Source: Rhodospirillales bacterium BBD 1991-14
GTDB lineage: Bacteria > Pseudomonadota > Alphaproteobacteria > Kiloniellales > Kiloniellaceae
DNA: 64,000 nt
Assembly: GCA_001657395.1 (NCBI GenBank)
Contig: LYSY01000006.1
Span: forward strand, 1-64,000
Direction: 5' to 3'
Part shown: piece after piece, positions 25,688 to 34,594 of the stretch
How positions within the stretch are numbered: position 1 is the first letter of the stretch
Layout of the letters: each line of letters starts with the position of its first letter
Made by a program: the position numbers and the translations under genes
The notes under the pieces: generated by a model
What the model saw: only the letters and a program-made list of their open reading frames with translations
What the model was told of the DNA's origin: nothing
The model's database searches: none

Positions 25688-26208
25688 TATTCGTGAATTC
25701 CCGCTTCGCCCGAGTGCATCAGCTGCGGTCCGAAGACGAAGCGTGCAAACTCGATGGCCATCACGGTAAAGGCGAGGGGGAAGCTGATGGTCAACATCCA
25801 GCGCGGGAAGAAGTAGGCGCGCACGTCGTAGTCGTTGCGTTCCACATTCGTCAGAAAAAGCTCCAACCCGTACCAGGCCAGGATCAGAGAGACGGCGACG
25901 CAGGCTGCGGCAATGAGCCTGCTGACGATCCGCCGAAGTCCGCCGGGAAGCGCCGCCGTCACAAGCTCGATATGGACGTGCCCCTTTTCCCGGACGAGCC
26001 AGGGCGCGCCAAGCATGGTCATGTAGAGAAGCCCGTACTCGGCAGATGTGAATAACCACGCGAAAGGCTGCACCCCCAGGTTTCGCATCGCGACGGAGGT
26101 CACCACTGAAACCATGAGCCAGACGAGCGTCGCTGCCGCGACCAAGGCCATGCCATAGAGCAGCAGGTCATAAAGGCGGACTATCGGGCGCATCTGCTCT
26201 CCGGGCAA
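25687..26208 (-). CDS. dctQ: TRAP transporter small permease DctQ
   Basis: A 173-residue four-helix membrane subunit that joins DctM. The TRAP small-subunit pattern is visible: VWLMVSVVTSVAMRNLGVQPFAWLFTSAEYGLLYMTMLGAPWLVREKGHVHIELV, in which the GAPWLVREKGHV stretch is characteristic. It is translationally coupled to dctM and separated from dctP by 45 bases containing a strong hairpin. Confidence 0.92.
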   Translation of the reverse strand: MPGEQMRPIVRLYDLLLYGMALVAAATLVWLMVSVVTSVAMRNLGVQPFAWLFTSAEYGLLYMTMLGAPWLVREKGHVHIELVTAALPGGLRRIVSRLIAAACVAVSLILAWYGLELFLTNVERNDYDVRAYFFPRWMLTISFPLAFTVMAIEFARFVFGPQLMHSGEAGIHE

Positions 26209-26212
26209 AGGC

Positions 26213-26241
26213 TGGCCCGGACGTTCGCGCCGTCCGGGCCA
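26213..26241 (-). other. Intercistronic stem-loop between dctP and dctQ
   Basis: A perfect ten-base-pair stem (TGGCCCGGAC at 26213-26222 pairing with GTCCGGGCCA at 26232-26241) with a nine-base loop sits just after the dctP stop. No U-tract follows, so it is more likely an RNA-stabilising or attenuating element that raises the ratio of binding protein to permease than a full terminator. Confidence 0.6.
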
Positions 26242-26253
26242 GGCTTCAAGGGC

Positions 26254-27267
26254 TTACTTGTCGGCTTCGGGATCGTAGAAGAGCTCGATCAGCCGGTCGT
26301 AGTTTGCGGTGCCCATCGGGTGCTCGGCCATAAGCCCCTGCATCCGCTCCCAGTTCTTCTCCCGGGCGGCAAGCAGGTAGTTGGCCTTCGCCTCGCCTTC
26401 CAGCGAGACGACCTTCATGCCTTGCGCGTCGAGCGCGGCGAAGTCCTCATCCCGCTTCGTGCGCAGCGCGTTGACGCTGTCGATCTCGTGCTGGATCGCC
26501 ACGTCCTGCACGATCTTCTGGGCCTCCGGGCTCAGCGCGTTCCACCTGTCGAGGTTCACGATCACGCCAAGGTCGGTGGAGAAGAAGCAGGGTTCGATCC
26601 GGTAGTTGAGGAACTCATTCCACTTCAGATCGATCAGGCCAATCTGGGTCCAGCCGGTCGCGTCGACGACACCGCGCTGAAGGGCGGCATAGACTTCACC
26701 GGTCGGCAGGTCGATGACCTGAGCGCCCAGGTAGTTCGCGAAGAAGGCGTTGTAGACGGCATTGCCGCGAAGCTTCAGGCCTTCGACTTCAAGGTTGCCG
26801 TCGGCGTCGAAGCTGGGCTCGTCCCGGGTCCAGAGGTTGTAGCACACACCGCTGTCGAACCAGCCGAGATACTTCAGGCCCATCTTCTCCTGGTGAATCC
26901 GGTCGATCAGTTCGATGCCGCCATTCTGGCGCGTCTCGACAGCGGTCAGGTTCGATGCAACCAGGGCGTCTTTTTCGGGCAAGGCGCCGCCGTAGAACGA
27001 GCCGGGCGTATAGACCATGTCGACGATCCCGTCGCGCACCGCGTCCGGCTGCTGGAACATGCCGATGGCTTCGGGCCCGCCCCGGACTTCGATCTGCACA
27101 ACGCCTGCGCCTGCTTCGTTCACTTTGTCGACGAAGGCCAGGAAGCTCTGGGTGTAAATCAGCGTTTCGGGGAACGCATGGACTGCGGTGATAGTCTCCT
27201 CGGCGTAGGCCACGCTCGCCATGGCGGTGGAGCCGGCGACGAGTCCGGCGATGAGGTTCATCTTCAT
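26254..27267 (-). CDS. dctP: TRAP transporter periplasmic binding protein DctP
   Basis: A 337-residue exported solute receptor for the DctQM permease. The start at 27267 (MKMNLIAGLVAGSTAMASVAYA-EE) has a GAGGAGA ribosome-binding site and gives a clean signal peptide; the longer frame to 27291 is not needed. ITAVHAFPETLIYTQSFLAFVDKVNE and later RGVVDATGWTQIGLIDLKWNEFLNY are in the family style, and LKLRGNAVYNAFF corresponds to the ligand-binding Arg region (GLKLRGN). It lies between leuD and dctQ in a leftward operon begun by the HutC-type regulator. Confidence 0.9.
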   Translation of the reverse strand: MKMNLIAGLVAGSTAMASVAYAEETITAVHAFPETLIYTQSFLAFVDKVNEAGAGVVQIEVRGGPEAIGMFQQPDAVRDGIVDMVYTPGSFYGGALPEKDALVASNLTAVETRQNGGIELIDRIHQEKMGLKYLGWFDSGVCYNLWTRDEPSFDADGNLEVEGLKLRGNAVYNAFFANYLGAQVIDLPTGEVYAALQRGVVDATGWTQIGLIDLKWNEFLNYRIEPCFFSTDLGVIVNLDRWNALSPEAQKIVQDVAIQHEIDSVNALRTKRDEDFAALDAQGMKVVSLEGEAKANYLLAAREKNWERMQGLMAEHPMGTANYDRLIELFYDPEADK

Positions 27268-27319
27268 GGGCGTTGTCTCCTCTTTACCCAATTGGGCAGC
27301 CCTTTGGCCTCCCTGTGAA

Positions 27320-27338
27320 GGGACCGGTCCCCGGTCCC
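27320..27338 (-). other. Intercistronic stem-loop between leuD and dctP
   Basis: GGGACCGG at 27320-27327 pairs with CCGGTCCC at 27331-27338 across a three-base loop, in the 76-base gap between the leuD stop and the dctP start. A compact GC stem without a U-tract; possible processing or stability element that separates enzyme and transporter expression. Confidence 0.5.
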
Positions 27339-27343
27339 CGTGT

Positions 27344-27955
27344 TCATGTGTTTCCCTGCTCGTTCATGAAGGCCCATGGCGCGGCCTCTGCGCGCGCTGC
27401 CCGGAAGGCGGCGATCTGCTGTCGCCTCGCCATGGTCAGATCGATGTCGTCCCAGCCGTTGATGAGTTTTTCCCGCCAGGCGCGATCAATCTGGAAGGAT
27501 CGGGTGATGCCGCCGACCGTCACGGACTGGGAGTCAAGATCCGCCTTTGCGGGCAGCGTCCCGGCGCCCAATGCATGAAGGATCTCGTCCACGCTTTCGA
27601 CGCGCGCAGGCAATAGTCCGTTGTTCACGGCGTTGCTCGCGAAGATGTCCCCAAAGCTCGGCGCGACAACGGCTCGGAAACCGAAATCAACGAGCGCGTA
27701 GACCGCCGCCTCGCGACTGGAGCCGCTGCCGAAATTGCGGCGGCTGACGAGAATGGAGGCTTCCGGGTGCCGGTTGAGCGGGAAGTCCGGGATCGGCGTG
27801 CCGTGGGGGTCGTACCGCAGGTCGTTCAACAGGAAGCGCCCATAGCCTTGCGACCGCGGTGTCATCATGAAACGCGCCGGGATGAGCTGGTCGGTATCGA
27901 CGCCTTCGCGGTCAAGCGCCAAGGCCAGTCCCTCGTGTTCGGTCCATCCGCGCAT
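27344..27955 (-). CDS. LeuD-type small subunit of an aconitase-superfamily hydro-lyase
   Basis: A 203-residue swivelling-domain subunit. Motifs VDTDQLIPARFM near residue 20, NFGSGSSREAAVYALVDFGFRAVVAPSFGDIFASNAVNNGLLP near 75-115 match LeuD and related hydratases. Its partner is the LeuC-type gene immediately upstream; the two overlap by one base. The GSGSSRE loop that reads the substrate is intact. Because the pair sits with a HutC regulator, TRAP genes and a C-C lyase rather than with leuA/leuB, its substrate is probably not isopropylmalate; a substituted maleate or malate is more likely. This is inference. Confidence 0.88.
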   Translation of the reverse strand: MRGWTEHEGLALALDREGVDTDQLIPARFMMTPRSQGYGRFLLNDLRYDPHGTPIPDFPLNRHPEASILVSRRNFGSGSSREAAVYALVDFGFRAVVAPSFGDIFASNAVNNGLLPARVESVDEILHALGAGTLPAKADLDSQSVTVGGITRSFQIDRAWREKLINGWDDIDLTMARRQQIAAFRAARAEAAPWAFMNEQGNT

Positions 27956-29346
27956 CACAGGCTCCTGCCCTCAAGGAGCGGGCGGACGTCGGCCAGGTGA
28001 CCCGTTACGGCAGCAGCAGCGACCATCGCGGGCGACATCAGATGGGTGCGGGCGCCCCGTCCCTGGCGGCCCGGGAAATTGCGGTTCGTGCTTGAGGCGC
28101 AGCGCTTGCCGGGTGCGACGACATCTCCGTTCATTGCCACGCACATGGAGCAGCCCGCGCCAGCCCACTCAAGGCCCGCTTCGATGAAGATCCGGTCGAG
28201 GCCCTCGGCCTCGGCCTGCGCCTTGATGACCTGCGAACCGGGTGACACCAGTCCCGGGACCTTGGACTTTCGGCCGCTCAAGACTGCCGCGGCGGCGCGC
28301 AGGTCTTCGATGCGGGCGTTGGTGCAGGAGCCGATGAAGACCTGGTCGACGGAGACCTCCGAGAGGGCGCGACCCGGGGTCAGGTCCATGTAGTCGATCG
28401 CGGCGCGAACGCGGTCGGCCTTCGCGCCCTCAAGCTTGCTCGGGTCGGGGACCTCCGCGGTGACCGGGAGGGCATCCTCCGGGGATACTCCCCAGGTTAC
28501 GATGGGTGCGATCTCGGCCGCCTCAATCGTCACTTCCCGGTCGAAGGCGGCGTCCTCGTCGGTCGGCAGAGCCGACCAGGCCTCGATGGCCTTGTCCCAG
28601 GCCGCGCCGGAGGGTGCGCAGGGGCGTTCCCTGATGTAGGCAAAGGTGGTCTCATCGGGGGCGACCATGCCGAAGCGCCCACCACCCTCGATGGAGAGAT
28701 TGCAGAGCGTCATGCGCCCCTCCATCGAAAGCGCAGAAACGGCTGCGCCCGCGTACTCGATCGCATGTCCACCTGCGCCGTCGGCGCCAAGCTTGGCGAT
28801 CCATGCAAGGGCCAGGTCCTTGGCGCCGACACCCGGTCCAAGGATGCCGGAGACCGTGATCCGCATCGGCTTGGGTTTCTTCTGCCAGATTGTCTGGGTC
28901 GCCAGGACGTGCGCAACCTCTGTCGCGCCGATGCCGAAGGCAAGCGTCCCGAATGCGCCGTGCGTGGAGGTGTGGCTGTCGCCACAATTGATAAGCAGGC
29001 CGGGCAGCGTCAAGCCCTGCTCAGGGCCGACCACATGGACGATCCCCTGACGGGGATCGCCGAGGCCATAGCACGCAATTCCGTGAGCCGCCGTGTTGCG
29101 CTCAAGCTGGGCGATCATATTCGCGATCCCGGGGTCCCGTGCCGGACCGCGGGTAGGGGCGTAGTGATCGACCACGCCTGTGGTCAAGCCGGGTTCGGCG
29201 ACAGGCAGTCCCCGTTCAGCGATCTTCGCGAAGGCGTGGTGCGATCCCTCGTGCACGAGGTGTCGGTCGACCCACAGAAGGCTTGAACCATCGTCGCGGC
29301 GAAGGATCTCGTGACTGTCCCAGAGCTTGTCGAGCAGGGTCCTCAT
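27955..29346 (-). CDS. LeuC-type large subunit of an aconitase-superfamily hydro-lyase
   Basis: A 463-residue Fe-S hydro-lyase subunit starting MRTLLDKLWDSHEIL at 29346. INCGDSHTSTHGAFGTLAFGIG, QVFIGSCTNARIEDL and GAGCSMCVAMNGD provide the active-site His/Asp and the three cluster-binding Cys. The length is that of LeuC. The start overlaps the stop of the GntR gene by four bases, so regulator, large and small subunits and TRAP genes form one leftward operon. Homologous pairs include isopropylmalate isomerase, maleate hydratase and dimethylmaleate hydratase; the neighbouring lyase favours a maleate-hydratase-like reaction. Confidence 0.88.
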   Translation of the reverse strand: MRTLLDKLWDSHEILRRDDGSSLLWVDRHLVHEGSHHAFAKIAERGLPVAEPGLTTGVVDHYAPTRGPARDPGIANMIAQLERNTAAHGIACYGLGDPRQGIVHVVGPEQGLTLPGLLINCGDSHTSTHGAFGTLAFGIGATEVAHVLATQTIWQKKPKPMRITVSGILGPGVGAKDLALAWIAKLGADGAGGHAIEYAGAAVSALSMEGRMTLCNLSIEGGGRFGMVAPDETTFAYIRERPCAPSGAAWDKAIEAWSALPTDEDAAFDREVTIEAAEIAPIVTWGVSPEDALPVTAEVPDPSKLEGAKADRVRAAIDYMDLTPGRALSEVSVDQVFIGSCTNARIEDLRAAAAVLSGRKSKVPGLVSPGSQVIKAQAEAEGLDRIFIEAGLEWAGAGCSMCVAMNGDVVAPGKRCASSTNRNFPGRQGRGARTHLMSPAMVAAAAVTGHLADVRPLLEGRSL

Positions 29347-30137
29347 TCTTCTCGTGGCCCGATCACCGGCTCCCAATGCCGCGCTTCGTCGGCGCCGACG
29401 CGGGTCAGGCTCATCTCCAGCCTGAACAGGTCGGGCCGGTAAAGCGCGGAGAGATGCTCGACCCCCCGCCCGTCGGCATCTCTCACCACACGGCGCAACG
29501 ACAAGAGAGCCGAACCGACGGACACGCCAAGCGCTTCTGCAACATCCGGTGCGGCCAGCGTGGCCGTAACCGATTGATGAGCACTCTCGACCCGCACGCC
29601 GCTGCGCTCGAGCAGGCGAAAGAGCGGTTGTGTGGCGAGATCGGCTTCGTCGTAATTGCGGGCGATGTCTTCGGGAACATGGGTGGTCAGGTGCGAAAAC
29701 GGCTGCTTGTCGGAGAACCGGACGCGCACCGCGGTCTGTATCTTGCTGCCCTTGGCAAGGCCGAGCGCCGCGGCGACTCCAGCCGGTGCAGGACCGTACG
29801 AGAAGGACAGAAGTCGCGCCGTGGTTCGCTTGTCGAACTCGACGAGTTGGGGGATCAGCGTCGCGAAATTCGCCGCAATCTGTGCATCGGCCCTGTCCCG
29901 CGGCAGAACCATGGAGCCAGCGCCAGTCCGCTTCTCGATCCATCCGTCGTCTGCGAGCGCATCGAGCGCGCGTCGAACAGTAACGCGGCTGACATCAAAC
30001 CTTTCTGCCAGCCGGTGCTCGCCCGGCAGCAGCGCCCCTTCGGAGTAGCGGTCATTGGCGATGTCGTCGCGCAGCAGCAAGTAGACGCGGCGCGCCTTGC
30101 CACCTTCCGGAAGTGTCGATTGCGGGTGGATGGCCAC
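29343..30137 (-). CDS. GntR/HutC-family transcriptional regulator
   Basis: A 264-residue regulator with an N-terminal winged helix (YLLLRDDIANDRYSEGALLPGEHRLAERFDVSRVTVRRALDALADDGWIEKRTGAGS, residues about 19-74) and a C-terminal UTRA ligand domain ending near LSALYRPDLFRLEM. HutC-type regulators sense small metabolites and usually repress their own operon. It is the first gene of the leftward leuCD-dctPQM operon and is divergent from the tautomerase-hyuBA operon, so it probably controls both. An ATATG/CATAT inverted repeat lies in the shared promoter region. Confidence 0.9.
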   Translation of the reverse strand: MAIHPQSTLPEGGKARRVYLLLRDDIANDRYSEGALLPGEHRLAERFDVSRVTVRRALDALADDGWIEKRTGAGSMVLPRDRADAQIAANFATLIPQLVEFDKRTTARLLSFSYGPAPAGVAAALGLAKGSKIQTAVRVRFSDKQPFSHLTTHVPEDIARNYDEADLATQPLFRLLERSGVRVESAHQSVTATLAAPDVAEALGVSVGSALLSLRRVVRDADGRGVEHLSALYRPDLFRLEMSLTRVGADEARHWEPVIGPREE

Positions 30138-30249
30138 CGCCGCATTCCTCCCTTTGCATGCCGTGCGCTTAGCGTTGACGGCGCATCGGCAAGCCTACCT
30201 GCCCAGTCCTCGGTAATTATTTTGACCTTTGCATAGCCCAAAACCTGTT

Positions 30250-30266
30250 ATATGGAAAGAACATAT
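30250..30266. promoter_or_regulatory. Inverted repeat, possible GntR operator
   Basis: ATATG at 30250-30254 and CATAT at 30262-30266 form an inverted repeat with a seven-base spacer, just upstream of the tautomerase ribosome-binding site and within the divergent regulator region. It is a candidate operator for the HutC-type regulator; the half-sites are short, so confidence is low. Confidence 0.4.
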
Positions 30267-30282
30267 TTCTGGGAGGATGAAA

Positions 30283-30843
30283 ATGCCGGTTGTCGAGGCT
30301 CATATTCTCGAAGGATACGGCGATGGGGAAAAAGCCCGGCTGACCTCGGCCCTGACCGACGCGGTCCGCTTTGTCGTTCCGGCACCGGACGACGCGATCA
30401 CGGTCTTGCTTCACGAGTATCCTGCAGAGGCCTATGCCCGCGGGGGGCGCCATCGTCAGCCCGCCCCTGCGGCTCCTGACCCAACGGTGCTTGTGAAGAA
30501 CTACCTTGCTGCGATGGAAGCAAGGGACCTCGCAGCAGCCCAGGCGTTCCTGGGCGACGAATTCGAGACTGTCTTTCCGGGCAGCCAGCCGATGAAGTCC
30601 CTTACGGAAGTCGTTGACTGGGCGAAAGGCAGATACCGCTTCGTAAAGAAGAAAGGGGAAGTCATCGAAGCCTTTCATAACGGACGCGTTTCGGTCGTTT
30701 ACGTCCGCGGCGTCCTTTTCGGGGAATGGCCGGATGGAAGCCCCTTCGACGGCATTCGCTTCATTGACCGCTTCGAGGTGAGGGGAGGCCGGATCGCCAG
30801 GCAGGATGTCTGGAACGACATCGCGGAGGTGCGCGCGCAATGA
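30283..30843 (+). CDS. Tautomerase-like domain fused to an NTF2/SnoaL-like domain
   Basis: A 186-residue two-domain protein. The ATG at 30283, with GGGAGGA six bases upstream, puts Pro directly after Met, as needed for the N-terminal catalytic Pro of 4-oxalocrotonate tautomerases; the in-frame ATG at 30277 would bury it. Residues 1-62 look like a tautomerase domain (PVVEAHILEGYGDGEKARLTSALTDAV, then ITVLLHEYPAEAYARGG). Residues about 68-186 form a SnoaL-like fold (VLVKNYLAAMEARDLAAAQAFLGDEFE ... GIRFIDRFEVRGGRIARQDVWND). It begins the hyu operon and overlaps hyuB by four bases. Substrate unknown; enol-keto conversion of a pathway intermediate is plausible. Confidence 0.75.
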   Translation: MPVVEAHILEGYGDGEKARLTSALTDAVRFVVPAPDDAITVLLHEYPAEAYARGGRHRQPAPAAPDPTVLVKNYLAAMEARDLAAAQAFLGDEFETVFPGSQPMKSLTEVVDWAKGRYRFVKKKGEVIEAFHNGRVSVVYVRGVLFGEWPDGSPFDGIRFIDRFEVRGGRIARQDVWNDIAEVRAQ

Positions 30844-32534
30844 CCGAGGCCATCGACCCGATCACGCTTGCCGTCCTGGCAGGGCGCATGGAGCAGATTG
30901 CGGATGAAATGGACGCGACGTTGTTTCGTGCCGCGTTCAATCCGATCATTGCAGAGGCACACGACGCCTCCCACGGTCTCTATCATGCAGAATCGGGCGA
31001 TACGCTCGTTCAGGGCAAGTCGGGGCTCCCGATTTTCGTGGGGGTCATGTCCTTTACCGTGAAGGCCGTGATCGACAAGTCCGCCGAGGCGGGCGATCTC
31101 GCCGATGGCGACATCTATATTCTGAATGACGCGCACCTCGGCGGCACGCACCTGTCGGACATGCGGCTCGTCCGGCCCTATTTCCGGGATGGAAAGCTGT
31201 TCTGCTACCTCGCCAGTGTGGGCCATTGGCACGATGTCGGCGGGGCGGTGCCTGGGAACTACAATCCCACGGCAACGGATGCCTTTCAGGAGGCCTTCGT
31301 TCTCCCGCCCGTAAAGCTCGCGCGCAAGGGCGAGATCAATCAGGACATCGTTGACATCCTGCTGCGCAACACGCGCCTGCCGCAGTCGGCAATGGGCGAC
31401 CTGAACGGACAGCTTGGTGCGCTCGATCTGGGCGTGCGGCGGCTTGACGAACTGCTTGACGAATATGGCCCTGATACGGTGAAAGCGGCGCTTGACGCGC
31501 TGGGCGACCGCGCCGAAAAGCTGATGCGGAGCGAACTGGCGTCCTTGCCCGACGGACGCTGGGAGGCTGTCGATTATCTCGACAATGACGGGATCACCGA
31601 CACGGCGCTTCCGATCAAGGTCGCTCTCGAAATCGCCGGCGAGTCCATGACGCTGGATTTCGAGGGCACGGCCCCGGTCACCGCGGGGCCGGTCAACATT
31701 GCCCTGCCCACCGCCGTCGCCACCGCCTATGTCGCAATCAAGCACATCTTCCCGGATCTGCCTGCCAACGCCGGTGTCATGCGGCCCATCGACGTCCGCG
31801 TGCCCGAGGGATCGCTGCTTTCAGCGGAGTTTCCGGCTCCGGTAGGCGGCTACACCGAGACGATCCTGCGGATGATCGACGTCGTTTTCGCGGCGGCGTC
31901 CCAGGCTGCGCCAGAGCGGGTTGTCGCAAACGCCTATGGCACGATCAACGCGCTTTCCATCGCCGGCAAGCGCGCCAATGGTCAGCCCTGGGTCATGTTC
32001 AGCTTCTACGGCGGCGGACACGGCGGCAGCATCGAAAGCGACGGCCTCAACCACGGAAATGCGCCGATATCGACGGCGACGATTCCACCGATGGAAATCC
32101 TGGAGGCGGCCTATCCGGTGATGTTCCGCCAGTGGGCGCTCAGGCCTGACAGTGCCGGTGCCGGGATGCATCGCGGTGGGCTCGGCGCGGTTTACGAGAT
32201 CGAACTCCTCGAAGAAAAAGCGGAAGCGTTCCTCTTTGGCGAGCGCGGGCGGTTTGCGCCGCAAGGAACCGCTGGCGGCGGTGCGGCGGCGATGAACGTC
32301 TTTCACTATGAGCAGTCGGACGGCTGGCACGCGCCGCCGCTCGCATCGAAGATGTTGGGGATCAAGCTTGAGAGGGGGCAGGCCGTTCGGCTCGAAACCC
32401 CAGGCGGCGGCGGTTATGGCGCGGCGGCCGACCGGTCCGCCAAGGCGGTCGCAAAGGACGTGGCGCTTGGCTATCTGACGCCAGAGGCCGCGACCGAGGT
32501 CTACGGCGCGAACTGGAAGGAGTTTGCGCAGTGA
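30840..32534 (+). CDS. hyuB: Hydantoinase B/oxoprolinase-family subunit
   Basis: A 564-residue HyuB-type subunit that works with HyuA in ATP-dependent opening of cyclic amides or carboxylation-type chemistry. PITLAVLAGRMEQIADEMDATLFRAAFNPIIAEAHDAS at the N-terminus, DGDIYILNDAHLGGTHLSDMRLVRP near residue 95 and GGGHGGSIESDGLNHGN near 395 are family motifs, and it ends with the usual ETPGGGGYG segment. Four-base overlaps link it to both neighbours. Known substrates of the family include N-methylhydantoin, 5-oxoproline and acetone/acetophenone; the one here is not evident. Confidence 0.9.
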   Translation: MTEAIDPITLAVLAGRMEQIADEMDATLFRAAFNPIIAEAHDASHGLYHAESGDTLVQGKSGLPIFVGVMSFTVKAVIDKSAEAGDLADGDIYILNDAHLGGTHLSDMRLVRPYFRDGKLFCYLASVGHWHDVGGAVPGNYNPTATDAFQEAFVLPPVKLARKGEINQDIVDILLRNTRLPQSAMGDLNGQLGALDLGVRRLDELLDEYGPDTVKAALDALGDRAEKLMRSELASLPDGRWEAVDYLDNDGITDTALPIKVALEIAGESMTLDFEGTAPVTAGPVNIALPTAVATAYVAIKHIFPDLPANAGVMRPIDVRVPEGSLLSAEFPAPVGGYTETILRMIDVVFAAASQAAPERVVANAYGTINALSIAGKRANGQPWVMFSFYGGGHGGSIESDGLNHGNAPISTATIPPMEILEAAYPVMFRQWALRPDSAGAGMHRGGLGAVYEIELLEEKAEAFLFGERGRFAPQGTAGGGAAAMNVFHYEQSDGWHAPPLASKMLGIKLERGQAVRLETPGGGGYGAAADRSAKAVAKDVALGYLTPEAATEVYGANWKEFAQ

Positions 32535-34594
32535 GCCGCATGATCGGTGTTGATGTGGGCGGCACCTTCACGGATGTCTTCGTGCTGGACGAAGCCAGCG
32601 GATTGGCCGAAGTGGCAAAGGTCTCGACCACCCGCCCGGATCAATCCGGCGGGTTTCTCGAGGGCATAACGCAGCAGGTCGACGATCTTTCATCCGTCGC
32701 CGTCGTTGTGCACGGCACGACCGCGGGCACGAATGCTCTGCTCGAGCGCAAGGGCGCAAAGATCGGCGTCATCACGACCGAAGGCTTGCGCGATGTGCTG
32801 GAAATGCGCCGTCGCGACCGGCCCCGCACATGGGGCCTGCGCGGAGACTTCGATCCGGTGGTCCCGCGCGATCTCCGCCTGGAAGTCCCCGAACGGACGC
32901 TGGCGGATGGCACCGTGCGCACCGCCGTCGACCTGGATGCCGTGCGCGCCGCGGCGGAAGCGCTTCTCGGCAAAGGCTGCCAGGCGGTTGCGATCTTGTT
33001 CGCCAATGCCTACGCCAACCCGGAGAACGAGCAGAAGGCCGTCGCGGCGGTCCGCAAGCTGTGGCCCAATCCCCATGTCAGCGGCTCTTCCGAGATCCTC
33101 CCGGAGATTCGGGAGTTCGAGCGGTTCTCGACGACGGCGCTGAACGCCTATCTCCAGCCCGAGGTGTCAGGCTACATCAACCGCCTGGACTCCGCCCTCT
33201 CCGAGGGCGGCTTCGGGGGCGAGTTCATGATCGTCCAGTCCAACGGCGGCGTGATGGGTACGGAGACGGCCTGCCGCCTGCCGGTCCGGACTGCGCTTTC
33301 GGGCCCGGCTGCCGGCGTTATCGCGGCTGGACACATCGCCCGGACTGCCGGTTTCGACAACGTGATTACCGGAGACATGGGCGGCACGAGTTTCGATGTT
33401 GCCCTGATCTCCGACGGAAAGTCGATGCTCTCGCCCCAGACGTCGATCGACTTCGGAATGGTTGTGCGCACGCCGATGATCGAGATCACGACGATTGGCG
33501 CCGGCGGCGGCTCGATCGCCTGGGTGGACAAGGGAGGACTCCTGAACATCGGCCCCGAAAGCGCGGGTTCTATGCCTGGACCGGTCGCCTATGGGCAGGG
33601 CAACACCCGGCCCACGGTAACCGACGCCAATGTTGTCCTTGGCAGGATCGATCCCGATAGTCCCATTGGCGGCACGCTTGATCGCCTGGATGTCCAGGCC
33701 GCTGCAGAGGCCATAGACACCCATGTCGGGGCGAAGCTCGGCCTCACGACCACCGAGGCGGCGGAGGCGATCCTTCGTGTGGCCAACTCCCGCATGGCCG
33801 GCGCGATCCGGCTGGTCAGCATCGAGCGCGGCTTCGACCCCAAGCGCTTTGCATTCATGCCGTTTGGCGGCGGTGGTGCGCTGCACACCGGCGCGATACT
33901 GGGCGAGGTGGGCATTGGCCGCGCAGTTGTGCCCCGCTATCCGGGCGTGACAAGTGCCATGGGCTGCGTGATTGCGGACATGCGGCAGGATTTTGTCCAG
34001 ACCATCAACACATTGACGACTGCCTTGGACGTTGGCGCGCTGGCCGCGGTGATGCAGCGGCATGTGGACGACGGGCTCGCCCTGCTGGATGCGGCCCAGT
34101 CCCGCTTCGACGCCCGGGAAACGGTTTTCGAGTTCGACATGGCCTATGTAGGGCAAACCCACACGGTTTCGGTCCCGGTCGATGTCGCGGTGCGCAGGAA
34201 CCGTGTTCAGGCGCTCACCATTTCCGACATCGAGAAGGCCTTCGACGCTGCCTATCACGCGACCTATGGCCGGCTTCTGAACAACGGCGTAAGGCGCGTG
34301 ATGAACCTGCGCAGCGCGGTCATCGGCCGGCGTCCCAAGTTCGACCTGACGGCCCTGGCCCCCCGCGGCGGGAGTGTCGATTCAGCCCGTACCGACACGC
34401 GCCGCGTCCACTTCGGCGAGGCATGGCACGAAACGGCGATATTTGACCGGCTGGCTCTTCCGGTCGGCGCTGAAATCTCGGGCCCGGCCATATTGGTACA
34501 GCCGGATACCACCGTGCTGATCGACCCCGGCCTTACCGGGCGAGTCGACGCTTTCGGCAACACAATCATCGAGGCTGACGGGGCCCAAGCATGA
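32531..34594 (+). CDS. hyuA: Hydantoinase A/oxoprolinase-family subunit
   Basis: A 687-residue subunit of the ASKHA ATPase superfamily that phosphorylates the substrate. The N-terminal phosphate loop reads GVDVGGTFTDVFVLD, followed by HGTTAGTNALLERKG, and the second loop is TGDMGGTSFDVALI; PFGGGGALHTGAILGEVGI follows near residue 440. Length is normal. It overlaps hyuB and the next gene by four bases each, so all products are made together. Paired with HyuB it likely catalyses ATP-driven ring opening or carboxylation of a pathway substrate. Confidence 0.92.
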   Translation: MSRMIGVDVGGTFTDVFVLDEASGLAEVAKVSTTRPDQSGGFLEGITQQVDDLSSVAVVVHGTTAGTNALLERKGAKIGVITTEGLRDVLEMRRRDRPRTWGLRGDFDPVVPRDLRLEVPERTLADGTVRTAVDLDAVRAAAEALLGKGCQAVAILFANAYANPENEQKAVAAVRKLWPNPHVSGSSEILPEIREFERFSTTALNAYLQPEVSGYINRLDSALSEGGFGGEFMIVQSNGGVMGTETACRLPVRTALSGPAAGVIAAGHIARTAGFDNVITGDMGGTSFDVALISDGKSMLSPQTSIDFGMVVRTPMIEITTIGAGGGSIAWVDKGGLLNIGPESAGSMPGPVAYGQGNTRPTVTDANVVLGRIDPDSPIGGTLDRLDVQAAAEAIDTHVGAKLGLTTTEAAEAILRVANSRMAGAIRLVSIERGFDPKRFAFMPFGGGGALHTGAILGEVGIGRAVVPRYPGVTSAMGCVIADMRQDFVQTINTLTTALDVGALAAVMQRHVDDGLALLDAAQSRFDARETVFEFDMAYVGQTHTVSVPVDVAVRRNRVQALTISDIEKAFDAAYHATYGRLLNNGVRRVMNLRSAVIGRRPKFDLTALAPRGGSVDSARTDTRRVHFGEAWHETAIFDRLALPVGAEISGPAILVQPDTTVLIDPGLTGRVDAFGNTIIEADGAQA

